64,000 bases of DNA from Candidatus Tumulicola sp. (GTDB lineage Bacteria > Vulcanimicrobiota > Vulcanimicrobiia > Eremiobacterales > Eremiobacteraceae), in assembly GCA_035601835.1 (NCBI GenBank), contig DATNNM010000003.1, forward strand, positions 124,001 through 188,000, in the 5' to 3' direction. Made by a program: the position numbers and the translations under genes. Of the stretch, positions 25,185-34,500 are shown piece by piece. The notes under the pieces were generated by a model. That model did no database searches. It was not told the origin of the DNA and saw only the letters and a program-made list of their open reading frames with translations. The first letter of the stretch is position 1. Each line of letters begins with the position of its first letter.

Positions 25185-27122
25185 ATGCGAATCCAATGGA
25201 CGAAGTTGTCCGTGCTCGTCATCCCGCTCGCGCTGATCGCGACGCTGGCAGCGCCCGCGCGCGCCGACCTGCCGCCGCTGATCCCGCGCGACGTGCTGTT
25301 CGGCAACCCGGAGAAAGCAGCGCCGGCGATCTCTCCCGATGGTGTGCGTTTGGCCTACTTGGCGCCGTCCAATGGCGTGCTCGCCGTCTGGGTGAAAACG
25401 ATCGGTCGAAACGACGACCGCGTCGTGGCCTCCGACCCGAACCGTCCGATTCGCAACGTCACGTGGGCGCCGAACTCCCTCAGCGTCCTTTACACCCAAG
25501 ACAAGAATGGCGACGAGAACTCTCACATTCTCGCCGCGGGCATCGCCGGTGGCGCTCCTCGGGATCTCACGCCGTACGACGGCGTGCGCGCGGATATCCT
25601 GGACATCAACCTCGCCCAACCGCACGCGATTCTCATCCAGATGAACAAGCGCGATAAGAGCGTCTTTGACGTGTATCGGCTCGACCCGGCCACTGGAAAA
25701 TCGACCTTGGACACGCAGAACCCCGGCTCGGTGGCGGGCTGGGTCGCTGACGCATCGTTGCAAGTGCGCGCCTCATTCACCCAACACGCCGATGGTTCGT
25801 ACGAGATCGACGTGCGCGACGCGCCGAGTTCGAAGTGGCGCAAACTCGTCACGTTCAGCGCGGATGACGGCTTGCCGTCGCCCGAAGGGTTCTCGGCGGA
25901 CGGCAAGTCCCTGTACGTCACGGCCAACGCCGGCGCGAACGTCGCTCGACTGCTGAAGTACGACGTCGCAACCGGAAAATACAGCATGGTCTACCAGGAT
26001 CCCGCGTACGATGTGGATAGCGCATACTTTTCATCGTCACACCGGCTGATCGCCGCAAGGATCCAGCGCGAACACCTCGAGTGGGCGTTCTTCGATCCCG
26101 CATATCAACTGGATTTCGCGGCGCTGATCGCCGCCCACCGGGGCGACATCCGCATTCTCGGCTCGGATCGGGCCGAACACACGCTGCTCATCAGCTACAC
26201 CGTTGCCGACGGTCCCGTCTCGTACTACCTCTACGACCGCTACACCAAGACCACCTCATTTCTCTTCAGCGCCCGCCCCGCGCTGGATCTGCTCGCGCTT
26301 GCGAACATGCAGCCGATCACTTACCAAGCCCGCGACGGCTTGACGATTCACGGCTACCTGACACTGCCGGTCGGCGTCGAACCGACAAAACTACCCATGG
26401 TGATGCTCGTGCACGGCGGACCGTGGGGCAGAGACGTGTGGGGCTACAGCGGCACCGTGCAGTGGCTGGCAAACCGCGGCTATGCGGTCTTGCAGGCGAA
26501 CTTCCGCGGTTCGACCGGCTACGGCAAGGCGTTTCTCAATGCGGGTGATCGCCAGTGGGCGGGCACGATGCGCACCGATCTGCTCGACGCAAAGGATTGG
26601 GCGGTGACGCAAGGCTACGCCGATGCCAAGCGCGTGGCCATCATGGGCGGCAGTTACGGCGGCTATGCCACGCTGGCGGCGCTGGCGTTTTCACCAGACG
26701 CGTTCACGTGCGGCGTCGACATCGTCGGGCCCTCGAATCTCAACACGCTCTTGGCGTCGATACCGCCGTACTGGGAGACGCAGCGCGCGCTGTTCGACCG
26801 GCGCATGGGCGACACGGTGGATATTCTCAACGCGCAATCGCCGCTGTTCAAGGCGGATCAGATCAAGGCGCCGCTGCTCATCGGCCAGGGACTGCACGAT
26901 CCGCGCGTCAACGTTCGCGAGAGCGACCAGATCGTGGCCGCGATGCGCCAAAACGGCAGGCCCGTGACCTACATCGTGTTCCCGGATGAGGGCCACGGCT
27001 TCGCGAAACCGGAGAACACCAAGCGCTTCAATGCGGCGGTGGAATCGTTCTTGGCGAAGTATCTCTACGGCCGCGACGAGCCGCCGAAGCGAGACGAAAA
27101 CGTCTCCGCCTTCCTGAAATGA
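25185..27122 (+). CDS. secreted S9-family prolyl oligopeptidase-like peptidase
   Basis: 645 residues. Signal peptide MRIQWTKLSVLVIPLALIAT ending near ARA-D. A seven-bladed propeller-like region (PDGVRLAYLAP, NVTWAPNSLSVLYT, EGFSADGKSLYVTA) occupies the first 380 residues. The alpha/beta-hydrolase domain follows, with HGGPWGRD, MGGSYGGYA (Ser490), GLHDPRV (Asp572) and DEGHGF (His604), so the catalytic triad is complete. GGAGGA precedes the ATG at 25185 at ideal spacing, which decides the start. It likely degrades peptides in the periplasm. Confidence 0.92.
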   Translation: MRIQWTKLSVLVIPLALIATLAAPARADLPPLIPRDVLFGNPEKAAPAISPDGVRLAYLAPSNGVLAVWVKTIGRNDDRVVASDPNRPIRNVTWAPNSLSVLYTQDKNGDENSHILAAGIAGGAPRDLTPYDGVRADILDINLAQPHAILIQMNKRDKSVFDVYRLDPATGKSTLDTQNPGSVAGWVADASLQVRASFTQHADGSYEIDVRDAPSSKWRKLVTFSADDGLPSPEGFSADGKSLYVTANAGANVARLLKYDVATGKYSMVYQDPAYDVDSAYFSSSHRLIAARIQREHLEWAFFDPAYQLDFAALIAAHRGDIRILGSDRAEHTLLISYTVADGPVSYYLYDRYTKTTSFLFSARPALDLLALANMQPITYQARDGLTIHGYLTLPVGVEPTKLPMVMLVHGGPWGRDVWGYSGTVQWLANRGYAVLQANFRGSTGYGKAFLNAGDRQWAGTMRTDLLDAKDWAVTQGYADAKRVAIMGGSYGGYATLAALAFSPDAFTCGVDIVGPSNLNTLLASIPPYWETQRALFDRRMGDTVDILNAQSPLFKADQIKAPLLIGQGLHDPRVNVRESDQIVAAMRQNGRPVTYIVFPDEGHGFAKPENTKRFNAAVESFLAKYLYGRDEPPKRDENVSAFLK

Positions 27123-27257
27123 CTAATCGCCGCAGCAGTTCTCGATGAGGCGCCCGCATTTGGCGCAGTAGATCTTGGCGATGCGGTAGACCACGTCGGT
27201 TGAACCGCAGGCGTAACAGCGGAGATTTTCCGCGTTCTTAGGCGGTTTCTGTTTCAT
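27123..27257 (-). CDS. 44-residue zinc-ribbon protein
   Basis: A tiny gene whose product contains C-x2-C-x13-C-x2-C (Cys14, 17, 31, 34), a zinc ribbon, plus a Cys-Cys pair at 41-42 and a basic start MKQKPPKNAE. The ATG overlaps the stop of the PLP-enzyme gene (ATGA), so it is translationally coupled to it. Such ribbons bind nucleic acid, protein or simply metal. No family is recognised. Confidence 0.7.
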   Translation of the reverse strand: MKQKPPKNAENLRCYACGSTDVVYRIAKIYCAKCGRLIENCCGD

Positions 27258-28435
27258 ATAGCGTCCAAGCCGCGCTTCAGGTCGCCTTCGATGTCTTCCA
27301 CCGCCTCGATGCCCACCGACAAGCGCAAGAAGCCGTCGTGGATGCCAAGCGCCGCGCGTTCCTCGGCCGAAAGCGCGCGATGCGACGACTTTGCGGGATG
27401 CGCGAGCGTGGTCCCGACGCCTCCAAAGCTCAAGACCAGCTTGATGAGCTCAAGTTTGCCCAACAGCCGGTTGACTGCAGCAGCGCCGCCGTCTATTTCA
27501 AAGGAAAGCATCGGGCCGAACCCATTTACCAGCACTCGGCGCGCGACCGCGTGGTCGGGATGCGATTCCAGCCCCGGATAGTGGACGACGCGGATTTTCG
27601 GGTGATGCGCGAGCCAGCCGGCGACGCGCGCCGCATTCGCCGACTCGCGCTCGACGCGCAGCGTCACGCTGCTCACGGAACGCGTGCTCAGCCACGCGTC
27701 GAACGCCCCTGGCACGATGCTGCTGCGGACGGCGAGCGTGCGGATCGGCTCGACGAGCTCGCGCGCGCCGCCGACCGCGCCGATCACCACGTCGTGATGA
27801 CCGCTGAGGAACTTCGTCGCGCTCTCCATCACCAGGTCCGCGCCGAGTGCGAGGGGGCGGCAATGCCACGGCGTGGCCAACGTGTTGTCCGCCAAAAGCA
27901 GCGCGCCGCGCTCGTGCGCGATATCCGCGAGCACTGGAACGTCCGCCACGCGCATCCGCGGATTTGAGATCGTCTCAACGAGCACGAGGCGCGCGGGCAT
28001 TGCCAGCGCGCGGCGCACGACGTCGAGGTCGGTGGCGTCGAGGAACTCGGCGCTCACCCCGAAGCGGGCGAGGTGCTGCATGAGGCGGACGCTGTTCCCG
28101 TAGAGGTCGCGGCTGGCCACGATCCGGTCGCCTTGGCGCAGCACACCGAGAAACGTGGCGAGCAGCGCCGACATGCCGCCGCTCGTCACCACGACCGATT
28201 GCGCGCCCTCTAACGACGCGAGCTGTGCCTCAAGCGCCAGCGTGTTGGGCAAGCCATCGGTGCCGTAAATGGCTCCGGGCACGCGGTGCTCGTAGACCGC
28301 ATCGACCTCATCGAGATCGCGGAACGCCCAACCGGCGGACTGATAGATCGGCAGACTTGCGGGTTGATTGACGGGTCGCGGGATGTCGCCGGCGTGCACC
28401 GCTTGCGTCGCGAGAGTAGTTTCATGCTTGTCCAC
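27254..28435 (-). CDS. Cys/Met-metabolism PLP enzyme (cystathionine gamma-synthase/lyase family)
   Basis: Fold-type I PLP enzyme of about 393 residues. Landmarks: YIP-type opening PASLPIYQSAGWAFRDLDEV, YGTDGLPNTLALEAQLASLEGA, VVTSGGMSALLATFL, LLADNTLATPWHCRPLALGADLV and the PLP lysine in ESATKFLSGHHDVVIGA. The C-terminal end is VVHYPGLESHPDHAVA...LSVGIE. The family includes cystathionine synthase/lyase, methionine gamma-lyase and O-acetylhomoserine sulfhydrylase; I cannot choose between them. The start is uncertain. GTG 28435 gives the family N-terminus but lacks a Shine-Dalgarno and touches the divergent acetyltransferase gene. Confidence 0.88.
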   Translation of the reverse strand: MDKHETTLATQAVHAGDIPRPVNQPASLPIYQSAGWAFRDLDEVDAVYEHRVPGAIYGTDGLPNTLALEAQLASLEGAQSVVVTSGGMSALLATFLGVLRQGDRIVASRDLYGNSVRLMQHLARFGVSAEFLDATDLDVVRRALAMPARLVLVETISNPRMRVADVPVLADIAHERGALLLADNTLATPWHCRPLALGADLVMESATKFLSGHHDVVIGAVGGARELVEPIRTLAVRSSIVPGAFDAWLSTRSVSSVTLRVERESANAARVAGWLAHHPKIRVVHYPGLESHPDHAVARRVLVNGFGPMLSFEIDGGAAAVNRLLGKLELIKLVLSFGGVGTTLAHPAKSSHRALSAEERAALGIHDGFLRLSVGIEAVEDIEGDLKRGLDAI

Positions 28436-28450
28436 GAAGGTGACGTTACC

Positions 28451-29062
28451 GTGCCCTCGCTCGATTCCCTCGGCATCGTCAACGCCGATACACCGGCGCG
28501 CATCGCAGATGCGCGAGAGCTTCTTCGGGAATACGCCGCGTCGATCGCCGGCACGGTTTGCTTGACGCACCTGGATGAAGAGCTTGCCGATCTGCCCGGC
28601 GCTTACGGCCCGCCGCGCGGCAGGCTGTTGCTCGCGTATGCGGCGGGGACGCCGATCGGATGCGTGTGCTTGCGCGACCTCGGGCTTTGGACGTGCGAGA
28701 TGAAGCGCTTGTACGTCCGCCCAGCGCACCGCGCCACGGGCGCCGGGCGCGCGCTGGTCGAGTCGGTCATCGACGTCGCCGCCGGCATCGGCTACCGGAG
28801 AATGCGCTTGGACACGCTGCCTTTCATGGCGCGCGCCATCGACCTCTACCGGAGTTTAGGTTTCGTCCGCATCGACCCATACGGGCCGGGGGCTGCGAAG
28901 GGAGCGCTGGTCTTCGAGTTGCTCCTCAACAGCGTGAGGAAGCTTGGATGGGCCGTATACACGGGGCTCGCGCGCAAGGACGGCGGGCCGCGCGGCGAGC
29001 GCTACTTCAAAGAATTAAAGAAGGGGCCCCGCCGAAGCGGCACCCCTCGAAATCTGTCATAA
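28451..29062 (+). CDS. GNAT-family acetyltransferase
   Basis: 203 residues. The central part MKRLYVRPAHRATGAGRALVESVIDVA is the GNAT acetyl-CoA loop (R-x2-G-x-G/A pattern), followed by YRRMRLDTLPFMARAIDLYRSLGFVRI. GTG 28451 is taken as the start, with GAAGG about ten bases before it. ATG 28424 is in frame but would overlap the start of the divergent PLP gene. The C-terminal 45 residues are basic and extend beyond the fold. Substrate unknown. Confidence 0.82.
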   Translation: MPSLDSLGIVNADTPARIADARELLREYAASIAGTVCLTHLDEELADLPGAYGPPRGRLLLAYAAGTPIGCVCLRDLGLWTCEMKRLYVRPAHRATGAGRALVESVIDVAAGIGYRRMRLDTLPFMARAIDLYRSLGFVRIDPYGPGAAKGALVFELLLNSVRKLGWAVYTGLARKDGGPRGERYFKELKKGPRRSGTPRNLS

Positions 29063-29096
29063 CGCGATTAGCGCGTTAGTGTTTCTTTTTCTTTTT
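29061..29096 (+). terminator. terminator of the acetyltransferase gene
   Basis: AACGCG / CGCGTT stem (29061-29066 with 29072-29077, loop ATTAG) begins within the stop codon and is followed by a long T-rich tract to 29096. Confidence 0.7.
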
Positions 29097-29120
29097 CGCC
29101 TTTGCTTTCTTCTTGGCCAC
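29076..29120 (-). CDS. 14-residue lysine-rich peptide
   Basis: Start codon GTG 29120, product MAKKKAKAKKKKKH, TAA stop. A strong Shine-Dalgarno GGGGAGGTGA lies upstream, with about ten bases between its end and the start, a little long. The product looks like the tail of a histone H1-like or ribosome-binding basic peptide. Its T-rich complement also serves as the terminator tail of the neighbouring gene, which could be the true reason for the sequence. Translation is unproven. Confidence 0.4.
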   Translation of the reverse strand: MAKKKAKAKKKKKH

Positions 29121-29581
29121 GGTGTGCAGGTCACCTCCCCTCTGAATTTCCGGCGCTCGCGGGGCGTTGCTGTACGCCTCTTTGTATGATTGTATCCGCC
29201 GCTGCGGAGCGTTGGCGGTTTTTGCGCGCGGCCGGAGGGTACGGGGTCTTTACACGGCCCACATCGCGACTGTTCGCGTCGATGCACTATTCCCCTTCAT
29301 TATCATCGGTTGGGGGAAAAAATACTTGAGCCACCCATTTTCCAGTGTCGTGGAGAAAAAGTTTTGCGATTCGCGGTTCTACGCGCATCGTGCGCGAACG
29401 ATCCGCAACGCACGCGCGTGCAACGCGAGCTGGAATCAAATCGACCTACAAGTCCGCTCCACCATCGCCTCATTGCAGGAACCACGCTTCAACGCACACC
29501 ATATAGGGAAGGCGATAATAGGTCCCGGGCTCGATACTGCGTTACCCGGGACGCCATCATGAGGACGCTTTAGCAAACCGC
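29121..29581. other. intergenic region upstream of fabF
   Basis: About 460 bases, locally more AT-rich than the surroundings. I see no convincing gene: frames of about 130 codons on the plus strand lack Shine-Dalgarno and codon bias. A perfect 8-bp hairpin GTCCCGGG / CCCGGGAC (29522-29529 with 29545-29552) lies 30 bases before the fabF start and may act on its mRNA. A TACAAT element on the minus strand could serve the lysine-rich peptide. No tRNA or riboswitch was recognised. Confidence 0.5.
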
Positions 29582-30826
29582 ATGCGCTTTGAGAGGCGCG
29601 TCGTCGTCACCGGCCTCGGCGCCATCACGCCGCTCGGCAACTCCGTCTCGGAGTTCTGGTCCAACGTAACCGCCGGCAAGAGCGGCATCGATACCATCAC
29701 GTTCTTCGATCCGTCGGCTCTGCCGACGCGTTTCGCCGGTGAAGTGCGCGGTTTCGACGCCGCGGCCGTCATCGGCAAGAAGGACGCGCGCCGGATGGAT
29801 CGGTTCGCGCAATTCGCCTTTGTCGCCGCCAATGAGGCCGTGAAGGACTCCGGGCTTGTGGTGGACGACGGCAATCGAGACGAGATCGGCGCTATCATGG
29901 GGTCCGGTATCGGCGGCCTCACGACCATCGAGCAGCAGCATCAAGTCATGCTCGCGCAGGGCGCCGACCGCCTCTCACCGTTCTTCATCCCGATGCTCAT
30001 CGGCAACATCGCGCCGGGCCTCATCTCCATCCACCTCGGCTTGCGCGGCCCCACGCAGACCGCCGTGTCGGCATGCGCCTCGTCGAACAACGCGATCGGC
30101 GACGCGTATCGCACGATTCAGATGGGCGAAGCGAACGCGATGATCTGCGGCGGCTCGGAGGCGCCCATCACGCCGCTGGCGGTCGCCGGGTTCTGCGCCA
30201 TGCGCGCCCTATCGACGCGCAACGACCAGCCGCAAAAGGCCAGCCGCCCCTTTGACAAGGAGCGCGACGGCTTCGTGATGTCCGAAGGCGGCGGAGCCAT
30301 GGTGCTCGAGGAGCTCGAGTCTGCCCGCAAGCGAAGCGCAAAAATCTATGCCGAGATCGTCGGCTACGGGCGATCGTCGGATGCTTATCATATGGTAGCG
30401 CCCGACCCGGACGCGCGCGGCGTGACCCTCGCGATGGAACGAGCGCTGCGCGATGCGAACATCAAGCCCGAAGACGTCGACTACATCAACGCGCACGCGA
30501 CGTCGACCGACCTCGGCGACATCTCGGAGACGTCTGCGATTCACCGCGTGTTCGGCGAAAAAGCCAAAAAACTGCCGGTCAGCTCGAACAAGTCCATGTT
30601 CGGCCACGCCCTGGGGGCGGCGGGAGCGCTGGAGGGCATTTGCACCGTGCTGACCATCCGCGACGGCATCATCCCGCCCACCATCAACTACGAGCACGTC
30701 GACCCGGCATGCGATCTGGACTGCGTGCCCAACGTGGCGCGCAAGGCCGAAGTGAACATCGCGATGTCGAATTCGTTCGGTTTCGGCGGCCACGACGCGG
30801 TGCTGGTCTTCAAAAAATTTGTCTGA
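29582..30826 (+). CDS. fabF: 3-oxoacyl-ACP synthase II (FabF)
   Basis: Condensing enzyme of type II fatty acid elongation. The thiolase-fold active site is complete: Cys165 in SACASSNNAI, His305 in NAHATSTDLGD, Lys337 and His342 in SNKSMFGHALGAAG. 414 residues, the usual length. It heads the run fabF-rnc-smc-purH. Its stop overlaps the rnc start by eight bases. acpP, often next to fabF, is absent. The ATG lacks a close Shine-Dalgarno; GAGGA lies 16 bases upstream. Confidence 0.96.
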   Translation: MRFERRVVVTGLGAITPLGNSVSEFWSNVTAGKSGIDTITFFDPSALPTRFAGEVRGFDAAAVIGKKDARRMDRFAQFAFVAANEAVKDSGLVVDDGNRDEIGAIMGSGIGGLTTIEQQHQVMLAQGADRLSPFFIPMLIGNIAPGLISIHLGLRGPTQTAVSACASSNNAIGDAYRTIQMGEANAMICGGSEAPITPLAVAGFCAMRALSTRNDQPQKASRPFDKERDGFVMSEGGGAMVLEELESARKRSAKIYAEIVGYGRSSDAYHMVAPDPDARGVTLAMERALRDANIKPEDVDYINAHATSTDLGDISETSAIHRVFGEKAKKLPVSSNKSMFGHALGAAGALEGICTVLTIRDGIIPPTINYEHVDPACDLDCVPNVARKAEVNIAMSNSFGFGGHDAVLVFKKFV

Positions 30827-31535
30827 CGGCGCACGCCGGCGCCAAGCGCTCCGGGCCTTCGGCAAACGCTTGGGCTTGAAGGCAACGGCGGCGGGCGAAT
30901 GCGCCATGCTCGACACCGCGCTGACCCACGATTCCTACGTCCACGAAAAATCGGGCCGAAGCGCCGGCCTTCAATCCAACGAGCGCCTCGAGTTCCTCGG
31001 CGATGCGGCTCTGGGCTTGATCGTCGGGCGAGCGCTACACGATCGCTTCGCGCAGGAATCCGAGGGCAGGCTTTCGCGCAGGCGAGCGGCGCTGATCTCG
31101 CGGAGCGCGTTGGCGCAGACGGCGCAGCGAGTTGGCATCGGCTTGCTGCTGCGCTTGGGCAAGGGCGAGAGCGCGGCGCACGGCGAGCAGCGCCCGTCCA
31201 TCCTTGCCGCGGCGTTCGAGGCGATCGTCGGAGCGGTCTACGTGACCGAGGGATTCGAAGCAGCCGCGCGCTTCGTCGAGCGCCAGCATCTCGCGCACGC
31301 GGCATCGGTTTCGGCCGCCGACCCGAAGACCGCGCTTCAAGAGCTGACCCAAGAGCGCTTTTCGAAAACGCCTTCGTATGCGACGAGCGGTGAGAGCGGC
31401 CCGCCTCACTCGCGAGTGTTTTCGGCGACCGTATCGATCGACGGTGACGTGCTTGGAAAGGGCTCTGGACCCACCAAAAAACAGGCGCAGACCCAGGCGG
31501 CTGCCGAAGCCCTGCACAGGCTGCGTTCAAGCTAG
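30819..31535 (+). CDS. rnc: ribonuclease III
   Basis: Double-strand-specific endonuclease for rRNA and mRNA processing. The catalytic signature NERLEFLGDAALGLIVG is at about residues 51-67 and the second acidic site is in AAAFEAIVGAVYV. A C-terminal dsRNA-binding domain follows (DPKTALQELTQERF...PTKKQAQTQAAAEAL). 238 residues. The TTG start at 30819 overlaps the fabF end. The order fabF-rnc-smc is a widespread conserved neighbourhood. Confidence 0.95.
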   Translation: MSDGARRRQALRAFGKRLGLKATAAGECAMLDTALTHDSYVHEKSGRSAGLQSNERLEFLGDAALGLIVGRALHDRFAQESEGRLSRRRAALISRSALAQTAQRVGIGLLLRLGKGESAAHGEQRPSILAAAFEAIVGAVYVTEGFEAAARFVERQHLAHAASVSAADPKTALQELTQERFSKTPSYATSGESGPPHSRVFSATVSIDGDVLGKGSGPTKKQAQTQAAAEALHRLRSS

Positions 31536-31555
31536 CCCGCACGAGGGAAAGCGCG

Positions 31556-34500
31556 ATCTACCTAAAGAGCATAGACCTCTTCGGCTTCAAGACGTTCGCG
31601 GAACGCACGCGTCTGGTTTTCGAACCCGGCATCTCCGCCGTGGTCGGTCCCAACGGCTCGGGCAAGTCGAACTTGGTCGATGCGGTGCGCTGGACGCTTG
31701 GCGAACAAAGCGCGAAGCAGCTGCGCGGATCCCGGATGGACGAAGTCATCTTCGCGGGCAACGCGCGGCGCCGGCCCGTGGGCATGGCCGAAGTCACGCT
31801 CACCTTCGACAACAGCGACGGCGCGCTGTCCACGCCATTCGCCGAGATCGCGGTCACGCGCCGCGTCTATCGCAACGGCGAAGGCGAGTACTTCCTCAAC
31901 AAGTCGCACGTCCGTTTGCGCGACATCATGGATCTCTTGCTCGGCACCGGTTTGGGTCCGGACGCGTCGGCGATCATCTCGCAGGGCGAGATCGACGCGA
32001 TCCTTTCGGCCAAGCCGCTTGCGCGCCGCGAAGTGTTCGAGGAAGTCGCCGGCACGAGCAAATATCAAGCGCGCAAACAAGAAGCCCAGCGCCGCCTGGA
32101 TCAGACCGAAACCAACGCGCTGCGCATCAACGACGTGTTGATGGAGCTCGAACGGCAGGTGCCGGCGGTCGAGCAGCAGGTGCGCCGCGCCAAACGCTAT
32201 CAGAAAGTGGTCGGGCGGCTGCGCGATATCGAGATCTTGTCGTTCCTCTTGAAGACGCAAGCGCGGCGCGGAGAGCGCGCCGGCCTCGCGAAAACGCTTG
32301 GCGAAGAGGAGGCCGAACGCGCGGACGTGGAGCGGCGCCGCACGCAACTGGAGGCTGAGGCGAGCCGGGTCCGCTACGAGGAGTATCAGGCCTCCCTCGC
32401 GCTGGACGAGCGCAACGCGGCGCGCTCAGAGACGGCGCAGGCGTTGCAAGAAGCTTCGTCGGCGCAAGCCACCGCCCAGGCGCGTTTTGAGGAGATGGGG
32501 CGCCGCTGCGAAGCGCTCGAGCGCGACGTCGATGTGGCCGCGCGGGCGAGCACCGCCGCCGAGGCCGAGGTCGCCACACTCGTCGCGCAGCTCGCAGAGT
32601 CGCGCCAGCGACGCGATGCCGCCATGCACGAGGTCGAGCAGCGTTCGCACGCTGAGCGCACCGGCGCGGCGACATGGGAACGAGCGTACGCGCGGTTGCG
32701 CGAGGTCGAGGACCGCCGCGCGAAGGCCGCGGCGCGAGCGGCCGAGAGCGAAGGCGCGTTGCAGGCGCAGAACGCCGTGCGCGATCGCGCAAAAGCGACC
32801 GTTGCGCAGCTCGAGAGCGACCTTGCCACGACCCGCGAGCAGCTCACGGCACACGGACAGCGCAGCGAGGCGCTTGCGAATGCGTTGGCGGACGCGCATC
32901 GAGCGCTGGCAGCCGCAGCTGACGACCTTTCGCTTGCGCAGCGCGCCCATACGGTTGCCACGCAGGCTTTGGAAGAGGCGCGCGCCGACCTCGAGAGCAA
33001 GCGCGCTGCGGTCGCCCATAGCCAAGCGCGCCACGATGCGCTGCAAGAATTCGAAACGAGTGGGCACGGACGCCCCGGATCCGTGCAAGCGGTGCTGGAC
33101 GCGCGCAGCGCCAAGCGGCTTCGTGGCATCGCGGGCGTGGTGTCGGAGCTTCTCGACGTCGACCGGCAATACGCCGCCGCGATCGACGTCGCATTGGGGC
33201 CGAACGCGCACGCATTGGTCACGGATACGGGCGAAAACGCACAGGCCGCCATCGCCATGTTGCGGTCCTCGCGCGCGGGCCGCGCGACCTTCGTGGCGCT
33301 GGACGCCGTCCGCCAGCGCGAGCTGCCGCTGCTTGAAGAAGCGCGCTCGCGGCCGGGCGTGATCGGGCTGGCGGCCGACCTGGTGCGCTGCCCGAGCGAA
33401 GCGCGCCCGGCGATCGAGTATCTGCTCGGCAACGTCATCGTGGTGGACAAACTCGCCACTGCATTGGCGCTGGGCCGGGCCTATGCCCACGCGAGCGTGG
33501 TCACCGTCGGCGGCGAACTGGTGCGCGATGTCGCGATCACCGGGGGCAGCGCCGAGGGCGAAGCGGGACCGCTGGCTCGTCGAGTCGCGATCGCCGATTT
33601 GGCGAAGGCGCTCTCCGAACACCAAGCGATCGCGGACGCAGCGCGCGATGCCGTGGCTTCGGCTCACCGAGTCCTGGATGAGGCGGCTGCGGCGCGCGAA
33701 CGCGCCCAGCAACGTCGAAGCGAGGGCTTTAGCGCGCGTCAAGACGCAGCGGTCGGATTGGAACGATCCAAGGCCGAGGCCGAAGCGCTTGCCCGCGCGG
33801 GCGCCAGCTTCGAAGAGCAATTGAGCGACGCGCGCGTCGAACTGGGAAAAGCGGCGAGCGAGTGGCAAGCCACGGAGCGAAACGCGAAGACTGGGCGAGA
33901 TGCGGTCGCAATTCTGGAAGCCGACCGGAAGAAGGCGGCAGCCGAAAGCGACGCGCTCCAAAACGAATTGACGGGCTTGCGCGAGCGGCATCGCACGGCC
34001 GCGGCCGACGCTGCGGCGCTGGTCGAGCGGGTCGCGCAAGTAGGCGACGACGTCGAAGCGGCGCGCGCAAACGTGATCGACCGCCGCAAAGCGCATGAAG
34101 CCAGCGCGAGCTCGCTGGCGCAAGCCAAAGAGGAGCACTCGCGCTCGAGCAAGGACGCCGCCGCGACAGCGGGTCGGCGCAGCGAGGCCGACTCGGCGCT
34201 AGCGAAGATCCAGTCCGAAGCGGACGCGCTGCGCGCCAAACGCGACGAGCTCGCCGCGTCGGCGCGCACGCTAGAAGAACGATTGTCGGGCGAACAACAG
34301 CAAGGGCAAGAGCGCCGTCTCGAATTTGAACGCCACAAGATGCGGCTGGCCGAGATCGACGCCGAACTCGGGGTGTTGCAGGAGACGTTTGCGCAGAATC
34401 CGGCGACGCCCGAGGAGTGCGATGACGTCGCCAAGCGCTGCGCCGGCTACGAAGGCGACGCGGACGCGGAGATCCGCCGCTTGCGCGACGAACTCGCGCG

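Noticed and set aside
29167-29562. 131-codon plus-strand frame upstream of fabF
   Set aside because: No Shine-Dalgarno, no recognisable domain, codon use unlike the neighbours, and a competing frame overlaps it.
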